Assembly: GCA_011947345.1 (NCBI GenBank)
Contig: JAAVTG010000263.1
Span: 1 to 60,068 of the forward strand
Direction: 5' to 3'
DNA: 60,068 nucleotides
Source: Phytophthora quininea
Lineage: Eukaryota; Oomycota; Peronosporomycetes; Peronosporales; Peronosporaceae
The notes beneath the pieces are model-generated. The model saw only the letters and a list, made by a program, of their open reading frames with translations. It was not told the DNA's origin and did not search any database. Both the position numbers and the translations under genes were made by a program. This document shows positions 43,300-53,646 of this stretch, piece by piece. Every line of letters begins with the position of its first letter. Within the stretch, counting starts at the first letter, position 1.

Positions 43300-45730
43300 C
43301 TAAGCCGCATCAGACTTGGATCTTGTTTCCTCCTCCTCCTCCTCTTCGTCCGACAGCACCACATCTAACGATTCTACGGCATTTGACGCCGATAGCCGGA
43401 CAGCCATCGAAGGAGCTGCCTCGCTACTATTGTTGGCCTCTTCCTCTGCTTCCGACTCCTCCGTCTTGGCGCTGCCGTCCAGTGTTTTCCCATCGGCGCC
43501 GACAGCCGACGGGGTTGTTACAATTTCGTCGCTGTCGTACCCCATGTTGTAGTACATTGTATATGTTTCTTGTGCCTTCTGCTGAATGAGCGTATTCCAG
43601 TGGTCAGCCACTGCCTTGTGCAAGAAGGGCTTGATGACGTCGAACATACATTGGCCCAGCTTCTCGTACTCGTTCATGATACGCAGACAGGCTGGGGAGC
43701 TCCAACAGGATATTGCGCGCTCTGCAACTTGGAACTGGTCGCTGACCATGCACTGTCCCAATCGCCGTGCAAGCTTTGGGGCGATCACGTCGAAATCTGT
43801 TTCTGCTAGCACGTGCTCCAGCATCTCTTCGAACTCCACGATGAAGATGACTTCCTTGAACGAATTCCCGACTGGCCAGTACTTCAAAAGCCCGCGAACA
43901 ATCGGCGTGAAGAGAGTGTGGTCCTTGGAAACGTACTGAATCATGCAGTACGCTAGTTGCTGGTGGTACGAAATGAACGCAGGCGTCGAGTGGAGAGGGA
44001 TCAGCGCCTTTTCCAGCAGCACCACGTGCTCTTGCTTGATCGGGCAAGCAAAACCATTGACGATACTCCCCAGGATTTCCAACAGCTCTGCGACGCCGTA
44101 GTGATTCGAGGTCTCATAAATATACTCGTAGAACGTGTTGGCGATTTCCTTTCGAATGGCTGACCGCCGCTGCGTGAGTTTATAGTACAGTCGATGAAGC
44201 ACCCTTTAGCACTTGCCGTTCCTTGAACGACGGCGTCTTGAACAAGTTAACCAGTTGGGAAATAAATCTCAACGGGAAAAACTCCTTCCGCACATGTTTC
44301 TCCAGCTTGTCAATGTGTTCGATGGCCTTCAGCAGCAGGTCGTAGCAAGCCGAGAGCAGACCCCAGAGCTGCTCCTCTGTCGTGTACTCCGAGTATTTGT
44401 CCATTGGGTTCTCCATCATGCCGGCCTCCTCAGGGTTTGGCTCCTCCACGAAAATATTGCTAGGTGAGGTCGACTGGATGAGAGGGAACGGTCGGAAGAT
44501 GTAGCAGCCCACCACGTGAAGCAATTCCACGAACAGTTGCGGGTCATCCAGGATCATCGGGAACGAATCGCAGTAGTTGTTCAGGTCGCAAAGCGTCGTC
44601 AGCCGCTTTTCGTTCAGATCAAACAGCTCCACGGCATTATACCCCGAGTCCTCTTTCCTCGGCATGCAAAATGCCACTTTCTGGCGGAAATAATACGTCC
44701 GCTTGTATGGTACGGCATCTTCCAGCGCGGGCGTATTGAACAGCGTCTCCAACGGCTCTGTCACGAGCAGCATTTTACGGTCAGCGGTCGTCGGCATAGC
44801 AGCAGACGTCAAACTGCTCATCCACACGCTCAGGTCCGCCTCGCTCTTTGCCATCAAGTAGATGGGACGGTATCCCTGTAGGTACAACGAGCAACGACAT
44901 TACGTTAGCTTATCGGGAAACAATCGCACAACTCGCCGCAACAATTAACTTTGCTCCGCCTATCCAGCAAAGTATGCAGTATAGTGCGCTCAAAAGCAAC
45001 TCCAACGCACCGGGTGACAGATTTCGAAGCAGTTCTGCCGCTTAAAGCGTGCTGAGTCGATGGGGGTGATCCTCACACCTTGCAGCGGGATGACACCTCT
45101 CGGATACGAGTCTTCCCCGGACTGTCGTAGTAATCGCAACCAATCGTCAGTCTCGTCACATGCCTCCCCTGCATCTATCTACCACCAGCGTCTTACCGTC
45201 CCAGACACGTAGTAGAACAGCGAGTGCCCTTTCAGCACCATGAGCCTCTTCTTCCACGTCTTGAAGTGGTTGGCCTGTTTAATTAGCACTCCAGACTTTG
45301 AAATCGGCGCCTGGAAGTCGTCCAGGTAGCTCTGCGCGCCGTCGGCAGTGTTCGGGGCCGCTCCGTTGGACAGTTGCTGCTGGTTGGAGAACGGCACGAT
45401 GAGGCTGGGGCGCTTGCTCAGCAGGCTCTGGTGGTCGACGGCCCCCGCGCTGCGCGGGTCATCCCTGCCGAAAGGCATGTGCCCGTTAAAGCTGTGGTGC
45501 TTGACGAAGTTTTGCAGGCCGCCGCCGTTGCCGTGGCCGCTGCCGGTGGTGGCGCCATCGCTGGGGCTGCCCTGGTTGTAGCCGCTGCTGTGGCCCGAGC
45601 TGGTGCTGTCGCTGCGCTGCGCCTTCTCGTGGCGGCTGCCGAGCTGGCGCGACGAGCCGATGGACGAGTACATCTTGCGGAAGAAGCCGCTCTTCTCGCC
45701 CTTGGCGGCCTTGTCCCCGCGCTGCGCCAT
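43300..45730 (-). CDS. PH-domain fused PP2A B56 (B') regulatory subunit
   Basis: B56 subunits choose substrates for the PP2A phosphatase. Exon 1 (45730-45197) has a Gly/Ser/His-rich N-terminus and the first PH strands (SGVLIKQANHFKTWKKRLMVL). Introns: 45196-45122 (75 bp, GTAAGA) and 45010-44876 (135 bp, GTGCGT). Exon 2 gives RGVIPLQGVRITPID; exon 3 opens GYRPIYLMAKSEADLSVWM, the closing PH helix. A linker leads to B56: WGLLSACYDLLLKAIEH, FKERQVLKGVLHRLY (one base missing at CCC 44203-44205), AELLEILGSIVNGFA, FISYHQQLAYCMIQYV, IVRGLLKYWPVGNSFKEVIF and ISCWSSPACL. The acidic tail ends RSKSDAA. The B56 match is certain; a PH domain on a B56 subunit is unusual and would place PP2A at membranes. 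Confidence 0.9.
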
Positions 45731-47263
45731 GGCTGCGGGCGGAGGGGCGAGTCTCGGTGTTGGGCTCGCAGCGGACTCGGGAGGGGAGAGGACGGGGGCT
45801 CCGGAGCTCTCTTCCAGCGCAGCGTCGTATACCGCGAATGACGGGGGTTGCGCTGTGGGTCTGCGTTTATTGAAATTCAGCTGACTACTCGGCAGGACAT
45901 GTTTCGCATATAGCCGTTTGTATGGTCTCCATCGCGGTACGATGCGATGCGTAAAATAAATACACGCTTGGCATTCTAACAGGGAAAACACATTATAGGT
46001 CCAGAGCTCCGCTACAAGGCGGGCTCCGCCCAGAAAAAGGCCGCCTAAGGATTGGCAACACGACGACTGCAGCAAGCTCGAGCGAGGGCGGACTCGCAAC
46101 AACGTGAACGCAGTCGACCCCGTTGTGGCATCGATCGGGCTCCATGCGCTGCCGCCGCGCTTGCGAAAGCATCCGGCCAGTGCGGCAGTGAGATCTCGAG
46201 CAGACACGCCCGCAGTGACTTTTGCCTGCAAGTGAGACCTTTCCCTTGAGGTGGCTGCTGCGTTGGTCCAGGACCCCTCCATTACGCACGACACCAGTGC
46301 CTCCTCCGAGCACTGCAGTGCTCGTTTCGTTTGCTGCGCCGTGACAACACGCCCAGCCGCGATGTGGGCAAGAGCTTTCGGCGTTAGTGCCCGTAATGTA
46401 TAATCGTAGCTTACTCTGGTCGTGGTAGTTTACCGCGACGTTGAAGTGCTCAGCTTTGCGCAGACCTTCACGCTGCCTGTGCAATTGCTAAACATCTTGG
46501 CGTGCACGTTCATCGCGATCTGCCTTCGCTGCGACGACGCACGCTGCTTGACGAACTGCTCTGGAGCGATGACGATTTCCGGACGCACCGACCGCGATTT
46601 TCGGTGCTGCTGCTGCTGGCGAGTTGGCTCGCGCTTGAAAATAGCGCAGAACGTCTCGGAGCACTGGACAGCGGGTTTACCGTCCTCCTCATCTTGTGTT
46701 TTTCTGTCGGGGAACTGTCGTGGCTGTCGTAGCTTGTGCCGCTCGGCACGAAAAAGCAGCGCGTCCGTTATTCTCCCTTGCAGGACAAGGCTGTGAGACG
46801 ACTGGCTCGCGAGGCAGCTTGCAGCTTGTCGCGGAGGAGTCACAAAAGGAATGGAGGAGGTGCGCCACGTCAGCGCGAAACGGCCGTGCAAATTTCTTCT
46901 GGCTTCTTCAGCCATTGCCGTCGCGCAGAAATGAAGGCGCCGAAAGGTCGCGGTGTTCGTCTCACTTGCGGCGCAATGACGGACATGAAGACGACCCCGG
47001 CGACGGTCTCTGCTGTGCTGTCTGTAGCTGTAGCGGACAGCGTAGAGCAGCTCTGTAGGTTTGATCTGTGCTGCTCCAGCCAGCCAAGCTGCTCGTTAGT
47101 GGGGACCGCCCCTGGCGAGTAGTTATCGAAGCGAAAAGAATGGGCCTCGCGCTCCAACTATCTATTTCAGTCGCGGAACTGGCCAAGCGCCCTCGAAAAG
47201 GCGCGCTCCGTCGCATTGACTCGGCGGTTGTGCGTGGCCGGCTCACTTCTCTTCTTCCCGGCC
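45731..47263. other. Divergent intergenic region
   Basis: 1.5 kb between the PH-B56 and bZIP genes, transcribed away from each other. Open frames (for example 46430-46915 minus) have no recognisable domains and overlap each other. The PH-B56 frame is open upstream of its ATG to 46294, but the sequence there is not conserved-looking. No repeats seen. Confidence 0.5.
47243..47249 (+). promoter_or_regulatory. Inr-like start-site motif before bZIP gene
   Basis: TCACTTC fits the oomycete Inr consensus TCAYTYY and lies 15 bp before the ATG at 47264, in a pyrimidine-rich block. Confidence 0.35.
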
Positions 47264-48273
47264 ATGGCGTCCACTTCGCCGGCGGACTTGCAGCCGCCGC
47301 AGAGCAGCGGCATCCAGCTGCGCGGCCGAGCCCGAGGCGGCCGCCGCACGCGGGTCATCTCCCGGAGCAAATTGCCGCGCATGAACAACAGCGAGCGCGG
47401 CAAGTTCTATCGGCAAAAGTACCGCGAGTACGAGGAGCAGCTCGAGAAGGACGTCAAGCGGCTGCAAAGCGAGGTGCACGACCTGCAGAAGCTGCTGGAG
47501 CTGCGCCAATTGCTGCCGTACCAGTACCCGCGCGTTGACATGGACGAGATTCGAGCGGCGACGCAAGTGGTGTACGAAGGACTGGTCCGCCTGCACGAGT
47601 GCTGGGCGGCGATTGACTCGGGTGCGGAGGCAACCTTCAACGATGCGGGCATGACCGACTCGGAAGAAACACGGCCGCCCGAGTACGCGCAAACGGCGGA
47701 GCGGCTGCGGCTGAGTCCGTCGCAGTCCGAGCGGTTCATCGCCAGGCATCGGCAGACGGCGACGCCGCTGATGTTCAAGCTCGACTCGGTCGAGATCGCC
47801 GGCTGCAGCGACAGCCGCGTCATTGCAGCGCACGGCCGACTGTACGCGCAGTACCGGCCAGCGGATCTCGAGATCTTGTTCCCGCGGTGCAGCACAACAA
47901 GTATCTCGTCGCGCGGCTGCTGGCGAGGGAGATCGCGTACACCTGCACATACCGGTTCCACACCTCCAACCCGAGGGATGTGACGGACTTGGCGTTTGCA
48001 AGCGTCGAAGTGGACCCCGTCAGTGGGCTGTTGGCCACGGTCGCCAACCTCCACTGCGTCGAAGCGCTGCTGAGCCCGATGGTTCAGTCGGACGAGTATC
48101 CACATAAACGAGTGAAAAGCGACGGGAACGACGAAACTAGAGTTAGATGCTGCAGCGACAGCTCTCCGCCGAAAGCGCTGTCAAGCCTATCTATCCATGG
48201 CGGCACAGGCGACCAAGATAACCCAGCGGAGCCGCGGCCATCGATGGCTCTTGCTTTCATCCTAACGCGTTAA
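47264..48273 (+). CDS. bZIP transcription factor, oomycete type
   Basis: DNA-binding dimer in the nucleus. Arg-rich start (RGRARGGRRTRVISRSKL), then the bZIP: basic region MNNSERGKFYRQKYREY, with Asn and Arg nine residues apart (NSERGKFYR) as required, and a zipper with Leu or Val every seven residues (LEKDVKRL, LQSEVHDL). Tyr and Gly stand where most bZIPs have Ser/Cys and Ala, a change from the usual contact surface. The C-terminal 200 residues (FIARHRQTATPLMFKLD, ARLLAREIAYTCTYRF) resemble the regulatory domain of other oomycete bZIPs. One base is missing in CCC at 47881-47883. It ends at the TAA at 48271-48273, 203 bp from the Fanzor stop. Confidence 0.8.
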
Positions 48274-48476
48274 CACTGCCTACTCTCTCTCTCGGCTGTG
48301 CCCAGGAGTTCGGGTCCACCGCTCCTCTGTTATACGGGTTTGTCCGTGTCTTCAGGGTGTTTGTCCCTCCACAGATCAACCGTGTGAGTGACTAAGCTAC
48401 CGCCGTCAGCGTCACTGCAGCAAAATGCCACAGCGGCGCATCAGGTCTTTCCACCCACGATTAGTGTCCTTGCTGG
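48274..48476 (-). ncRNA. Candidate guide-RNA (omega-RNA) region downstream of Fanzor, unproven
   Basis: TnpB and Fanzor guide RNAs come from the element's 3' end, overlapping or directly after the stop codon. For this minus-strand gene, that is 48274-48476. The stretch is not coding, separates two convergent genes, and has modest pyrimidine/purine tracts. No conserved scaffold or element end is visible in a single copy, so this is a position-based inference only. Confidence 0.25.
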
Positions 48477-50906
48477 TCATGCTGGCTGGCCACGCTCAAA
48501 TGATCGCATATCCGGGCTCTCGTTCAGCAACTTGCGCCGGAGAAGATTGAGTTTGTTGCGCGCTGCGTTGACATCCCGGCCCCAAAGCGTAGACTTGCAC
48601 AGCTTGTTCGGACAGAGGAGGACGTTCCGGTTGGACTCCAACACGATGTCGTAATTCTCGCGCACTTTGGCATTCTTGATTTTGAGCTTCTCCTCGATCC
48701 CCAGCAGCTGCTTCTTGGACAGCGAAGTCATCGGGGTTCCTGCGTCGCCTCAGCTGCGTCGTCGCCGTCCTTCTTGCGTTTTTAACCTAGGTGAACAACT
48801 GTGCCTGTTTGAGGCATTGGTGGCAGCTAGAGCAGAGCTTGCTCGTACGGAACTCGTCCATCGGTTGGACCACGGCAACTCGGTGCTGAAATACCGCTGC
48901 GAAGCCCTTTACTGGGCCTGGAGGATCTCCCTTGATGCCATCACGCCAGCTCCAATCGCCGTAGGCTATGCAGACCTTGTCACTCGGTACGGGCACCAAC
49001 CTTTTGGCAAGACCGTCCAGTGCCTTTTTCTTCATGCGGTCAGCCAGGAAGCGATATTTCAGGAACACGTGCTCAGCACTGAACGCGAGCAGGAAGCTGA
49101 AGTACATCCAGAAGAAGTCGAGCCGCTCGAGGTACAAGTCGAACATAGCGGTCTTGAACGAAGGCATCGCACCGATGACAGCAGCATACCACGGTTCCCG
49201 TTTCTTCAGTTCCTTGTGCCAGAATTGACCCTTGTCGAACATGGCGAGGTGGCGGTACTCACGAGTTCCGACCTCCCAGATCTTGAGTCCATGCTGGAAG
49301 TGCCGGTTCTGCGCCGCCGCTTTGGTTTGCCACGATTTCTCAACCATTTACGCCGCCGCCGACGTTTCTTCATGAGCCGCCCCATTGACACTGCAGTACA
49401 CAGCGACCGCATCCCTGGATCCATCCCGATAAGCACCTCGGGCTTGTAGCCCGACGGGGCCTTTGACCGCCTGCACGAAAGGGTCATTTTCTTCCTCCGT
49501 CTCCACCGCAACTTCGGGTGCCGAGCCGTTCTTCGCCTTCCTCTTTTTCTTGGACGACTTGTCACGCTTTTTCTTTGATGCCTCCTCCGGCTTCCGAGGC
49601 GGATAAACAGCATCGAAGCGCCGAAGCCGTTCGTCTTCACCTCGTGAGCGAATTTGCTGGTGTCGGTTTTAAACTTCTCCACCGCAAACAGCGTCCGAAA
49701 GATGAAGTCCTTGCGCTTGCAAAACGTTGTGACTTCGAACGGGTATATGCCACTAGCTGCCTTGTTTTTCTTCAATATATTGAACTCATCCGTTGGCACC
49801 ATGTGCAGCGCGTCCTTGATGAATTCTTGGACACCTGGAGCATTGAATGCTCTTCTGAAGAGGTCAAAGAGCGTGCTGGCGTTCAGCGTAATGTAGTCGC
49901 ACGAGAATGACTTGCCCAACGGGAGAAGCGAGTATAGTCGAGTACCTTTTGTTTTCGGGTGCTCTGCAGCGAACGATTCCATGAACGACAGTATGTCATT
50001 CAGCTTCTCGACGAAGTGGGGCAGGTTCTCTCGGATCTTGTTCTCCCAGGGGATCTCCCCAAGCCACTTGCGGAGCTCGGTCTGCTCGAGGTTCTCAGCC
50101 TCTACCCACTCGTATCTCCGTTGCTCGCGCCCCTCGTTGTCGAGAATGGGCTGGCCGTCTTCATCCTGAAGCACGAAGGTATTCACCTTGTAGCATCTGT
50201 CAACCAGTGCTTTCACCTTCTTGTAGCTCAGCTGAATCTTGTTTCGCGGAGCGTACTTGAAACGTACATACTGGTGAAGACGGCGGCGGAACTGCAGGGC
50301 AATCAGATTGCTCGTGTTGATCTCCATGGTTTTGGCAAGCTCGTCGATAATTGAAGCGCAGAACCCTGTCGTTTGGCTGGCGTTAGCGACGACCTGGCAA
50401 GATGCACGGACAAACGTGGGTGGGTTGTAACTTAGCCACACTTCTCTCCGTCACCAGTAGAGTTGGAATGAGGTATGGAGGTCTGGGTGCTCTGTAGTTT
50501 CCGCTGCTTTGACACGGTCTCGGGCTTCGACTTCTTTCAACGTCGCGGTACAGCACTGGTAGAAAAACTTCTGCCCCAGATCCGGTACATCCTTGCCATC
50601 ATGAAGACATCTGCGGACGTGTAGATCCGCGAGATGCCACCCCTCCAACTGGACTTGCTGCATGGCCGCACACGTCCGCTGGATCTCGTCTTGGACGAGT
50701 TGGGTCTTGACAATGCCTTGAAGCTTCGAGGTGATGGAGGCGTAGCGAGCCTTGGCGGTATTGGTATTTTCTTGTGCTTGCGGGTCATCGGGAAAATGGA
50801 GAACTGGTGAAGACTGCGGTCGAGCAAGTTGCTCAGCAGTCAGCGATGGCAAAATTTCGCGCCGTCCAGCCACCCATGGTCGCGCCATCGAAGATCGAAG
50901 TAGCAT
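48477..50906 (-). CDS. Fanzor: eukaryotic TnpB homologue, RNA-guided nuclease family
   Basis: Fanzors are OMEGA-type RuvC nucleases carried by eukaryotic mobile elements. Seen: an N-terminal helical part (50906-50451, VQLEGWHLADLHVRRCLHDG), then ALQFRRRLHQYVRFKYAP, a long middle lobe, a Lys/Arg-rich linker, RuvC-I VLIGMDPGMR (49411-49437), AYGDWSWRDGIKG and PPGPVKGF (about 48925-48963), MDEFRTSKLCSSC (about 48825-48860), a second Cys pair CPNKLC (48598-48614) and RuvC-III GRDVNAARN (48555-48582). The pattern YGD...PVKG...DEFRTS is Fanzor1-like, with the catalytic Glu shifted into DEFRTS. Frame breaks: a TGA at 50451-50453 (or an intron), near 49310, and two in the linker 48731-48800. Some may be errors. 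Start ATG 50906; 64 bp upstream is the PiggyBac insertion. Confidence 0.88.
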
Positions 50907-50970
50907 CTCTGATTTCGAAAGCTGCTTTCCTCCCCAGTATCACCCAATTATGCTTCGGTGTTTGTTGCTA

Positions 50971-50974
50971 TTAA
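50971..50974. repeat. TTAA target-site duplication, left
   Basis: TTAA directly before the left PiggyBac end; its partner is at 53280-53283. Confidence 0.85.
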
Positions 50975-53279
50975 TCTTTATCCCCCAAATCGTCTACCGG
51001 CAGGCTCTCCATCCTACGGGTAGGCTCAACCGAAAAGTTAGTTTTCCAGGAATAGAAGCTGGATGCGATCGTTTTAAGCTGCTCACCTTGTTCCTGAAGC
51101 GCCGCAGATAGCCAGAGTTAGTTTTTCGCTCCATCCTCGCAGTGTAGCATGGCCAAATTCCATGTCGGAAGCCGGGTTCGAGGCAAGACGAAGCGCCTTG
51201 CGGGAAAGGTGGGCGTCGTCCGTGCAGTGCGTACGGGCTCGAGACAGAACAAGTACGATGTCACGTGGGCTACTGGCGCTACTGAGACCGTTGCTGCGAG
51301 AGCTATTGAGCTCGCAGCGCCATCCATGTCAGGTCGACCAGCTGAAGACCAGCCCGTGCTCATCGATGACCCGTCCAACACTACCTTTCAAAGCTTGTTG
51401 CAAGCTTCTAATGCTTCTCTAGTCATGGAACTGGAGAGCTCATCTAGTGACGAGTCCACGAGCGAAAACGAGATGGATTCTGATGAAGCTGACGAAGATG
51501 ATACATTGCTGGCGCATTCAAGGCGATGGACACCATGCACAGCTATTCTCTTTGATCGAGGCTCACAGGTTCAGCCGCGGCCAACTAGATTTTTGTTTAC
51601 TACACTGTTGGAGAAGTCATTTGCCTCGTACTTTTACTTGATGTATCCCATGCAGATCATGGAGGCCACACTACAGTACACGAACGAAAGCCTCTCTAGT
51701 AGACGCCACCGCACGATCAAAGCAGGTGACTGGTTCAAATGGATTGGTCTTCGTCTCGCAATGGCGTTGGAGCCAAGACCTGGGCCGGTACGAGTCTACT
51801 GGGAAACTGAAGCTAGAGATGGCTTCATTGGTACGCCACCATGCTTCGGACAGCGATTTGGGATGTCTCGTCATTGCTTTGAGCAGATAATGAACTGCAT
51901 GTCATTTTCTGATGGGTACCTTAGTGACGATCCCTGGAAGCCGATACGTTTAGTGGTTGACGGATTCAATGCAAGACGAAAAACTTTGTTTCGCCTGGTA
52001 ATCTGCTATGTGTTGACGAGTGTATGAGCGCTTGGAAAGGCAGAGAAGGGAAATACTGTCACGACGGTCTACCTCATAAAATTAAAATTGCACGAAAACC
52101 AGAAGACAAAGGCACGGAGTTGAAGTCGATTGCTGACGGCGAGAGCGGCGTGCTCCTTGGTCTGGAACTGGTTGAAGGTAAAGACCGCCAGCGTGCAAAG
52201 CAGTATTACCGTGAGTACGGCGAAGGTACCGCTGTCGTCCTCAGGCTTGCAGCGCCGTACAAGGGGAGTGGACGTACCATAGTTGCTGACAGTGCCTTTG
52301 CTTCAGTCAAGACACTAGTTCAGCTTGAAGCACATCTTGGCCTATATTTTATGGGCATGGTAAAGACTGCTACTGTCGAATATCCAAAGCAGGCATTGAC
52401 AAATTGGTTCGAAACTACTCCTCCGCGAGGCTCATTCAAAGTGTATGAAAGTACTACAGATCTCGGAAACAAAATGTACGCAATGTGCTGGGCAGATCGA
52501 AAGCCAAAGACTATCATTTCCAATCGCGGCACAACATTGCCAGGTACAGATTCAGTACGACCGCGTCATCGACTGATAAATCGAGAGGGGATTTACGAAA
52601 CGCTACGGTATGAAAAAGTAATTTCTCGTCCGCAAATGATGGAGCTGTTTTTCTCTAAGTTCTCTACGATTGATATTCACGATCACTATCGACAAGGCAG
52701 CTTAGCGATTGAGCGTGAGTGGATCACCCGCAATTGGACACATCGATTATTTAGCACTATCCTTGGCATGGTGGTAGTTGACGCGTATTTGGCGTACCGC
52801 TACGACACAGAAAATGCCGGCAACGTCGACTTCAATGACTTTGCCTCACAGCTAGCTCACCAATTGATATTCAACGAGTTCGAGACTGCAAGGTCAACAC
52901 ATAATGGAGATGGAGATTCTGAAGGCAGTGTTGAGGGAGCTCCAGACCACCACATCAAACCGTTCATCGAGCTTCCCCAATACGCAGCAATGCGTCTTCA
53001 AGGCAAGCGGCCTCAACGAAAGTGCGGTGTATGCAAGAAGAAGGCGTCTTATTATTGCGCTAAGTGCCCTGACGTCGCTCAAGACATCTTCTTCGGCATT
53101 TGTGGGCCTCGATCCGACCGAGCATGCTACAGTGCACATCTTTCGTCATCTTCAATATGACTTTTTCTACTAAGCATATGACTTTCAATACAAACTTCTA
53201 TAGATAACAAACTAACCTCCAGCCTACGGGTAGGCTCTCTCCCTTGCTACCGGTAGGCTTTTGACCTGGGGGATAAAGA
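50975..53279 (+). mobile_element. Complete PiggyBac-like transposon with TIRs and TTAA duplication
   Basis: Ends TCTTTATCCCCCA at the left and the exact reverse complement TGGGGGATAAAGA at the right (near 53267-53279), with TTAA on both sides. Subterminal repeats are present at both ends: CTACCGGCAGGCT and CCTACGGGTAGGCT at the left (50993-51027), CCTACGGGTAGGCT and CTACCGGTAGGCT at the right (53223-53259). Length 2,305 bp with one transposase gene. Intact ends and a nearly intact transposase suggest recent activity. It separates the Fanzor gene from its former upstream sequence at 53284. Confidence 0.92.
51149..53160 (+). CDS. PiggyBac-type transposase (DDE_Tnp_1_7) with C-terminal zinc finger
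   Basis: Starts MAKFHVGSRVRGKTKRL, a small basic SH3-like or chromo-like segment, then an acidic Ser-rich stretch. The transposase core follows: FKWIGLRLAMAL, then LLCVDECMSAWKG (first Asp), KGTELKSIADGESG, GRTIVADSAFAS (second Asp), STIDIHDHYRQGSLAIERE (third Asp) and HRLFSTILGMVVVDAYLAYR. The C-terminus has a Cys cluster, KCGVCKKKASYYCAKCPD, the usual PiggyBac finger. One break at CC 51994-51995 splits it at residue 292; restoring one C yields the family motif at the catalytic Asp. About 670 residues. All catalytic residues are kept. Confidence 0.9.
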
Positions 53280-53283
53280 TTAA
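53280..53283. repeat. TTAA target-site duplication, right
   Basis: TTAA directly after the right PiggyBac end, matching 50971-50974. Confidence 0.85.
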
Positions 53284-53646
53284 ATTGGCAGTACGACCAA
53301 GCTGAGAGTCAACGCTTGCGATCGCGCAGGACTAAAGCCATCCAAGCAGGACTGGGTGCACAGTGTTGGACTAAGGTAGTTGCTTCCCTGAGCGGCACGG
53401 TTGGCGCCACGAAGCTCTTCTTCACTTTTGGTTCTGCCATATACACGCTAAGGCACAACTTCCTCGGAGCACGTTCTACTTCGACCTCAGCACAATAGCT
53501 GCATCCAAAGAAATATTCGAGAACAACAAGGATGGTACATCGCTCGAGAATTGCAGGAGAGAACCGCTGGCAGCGCAGACTGCAACAAGAACATGTTTGT
53601 CCAACTTAATTTACACGATAAAACTTTACAAGGAGCTCCCGCGTAC
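53284..53646. other. Sequence formerly upstream of the Fanzor gene
   Basis: Before the PiggyBac insertion, this joined the Fanzor leader at 50970. No gene recognised. It may contain the displaced Fanzor promoter and the outer end of the Fanzor element, as well as the 3' UTR of the sugar transporter. Confidence 0.45.

Noticed and set aside
47243..48001. 252-codon minus-strand open frame
   Set aside because: Antisense shadow of the bZIP gene; Leu/Arg/Gln-rich with no domain.
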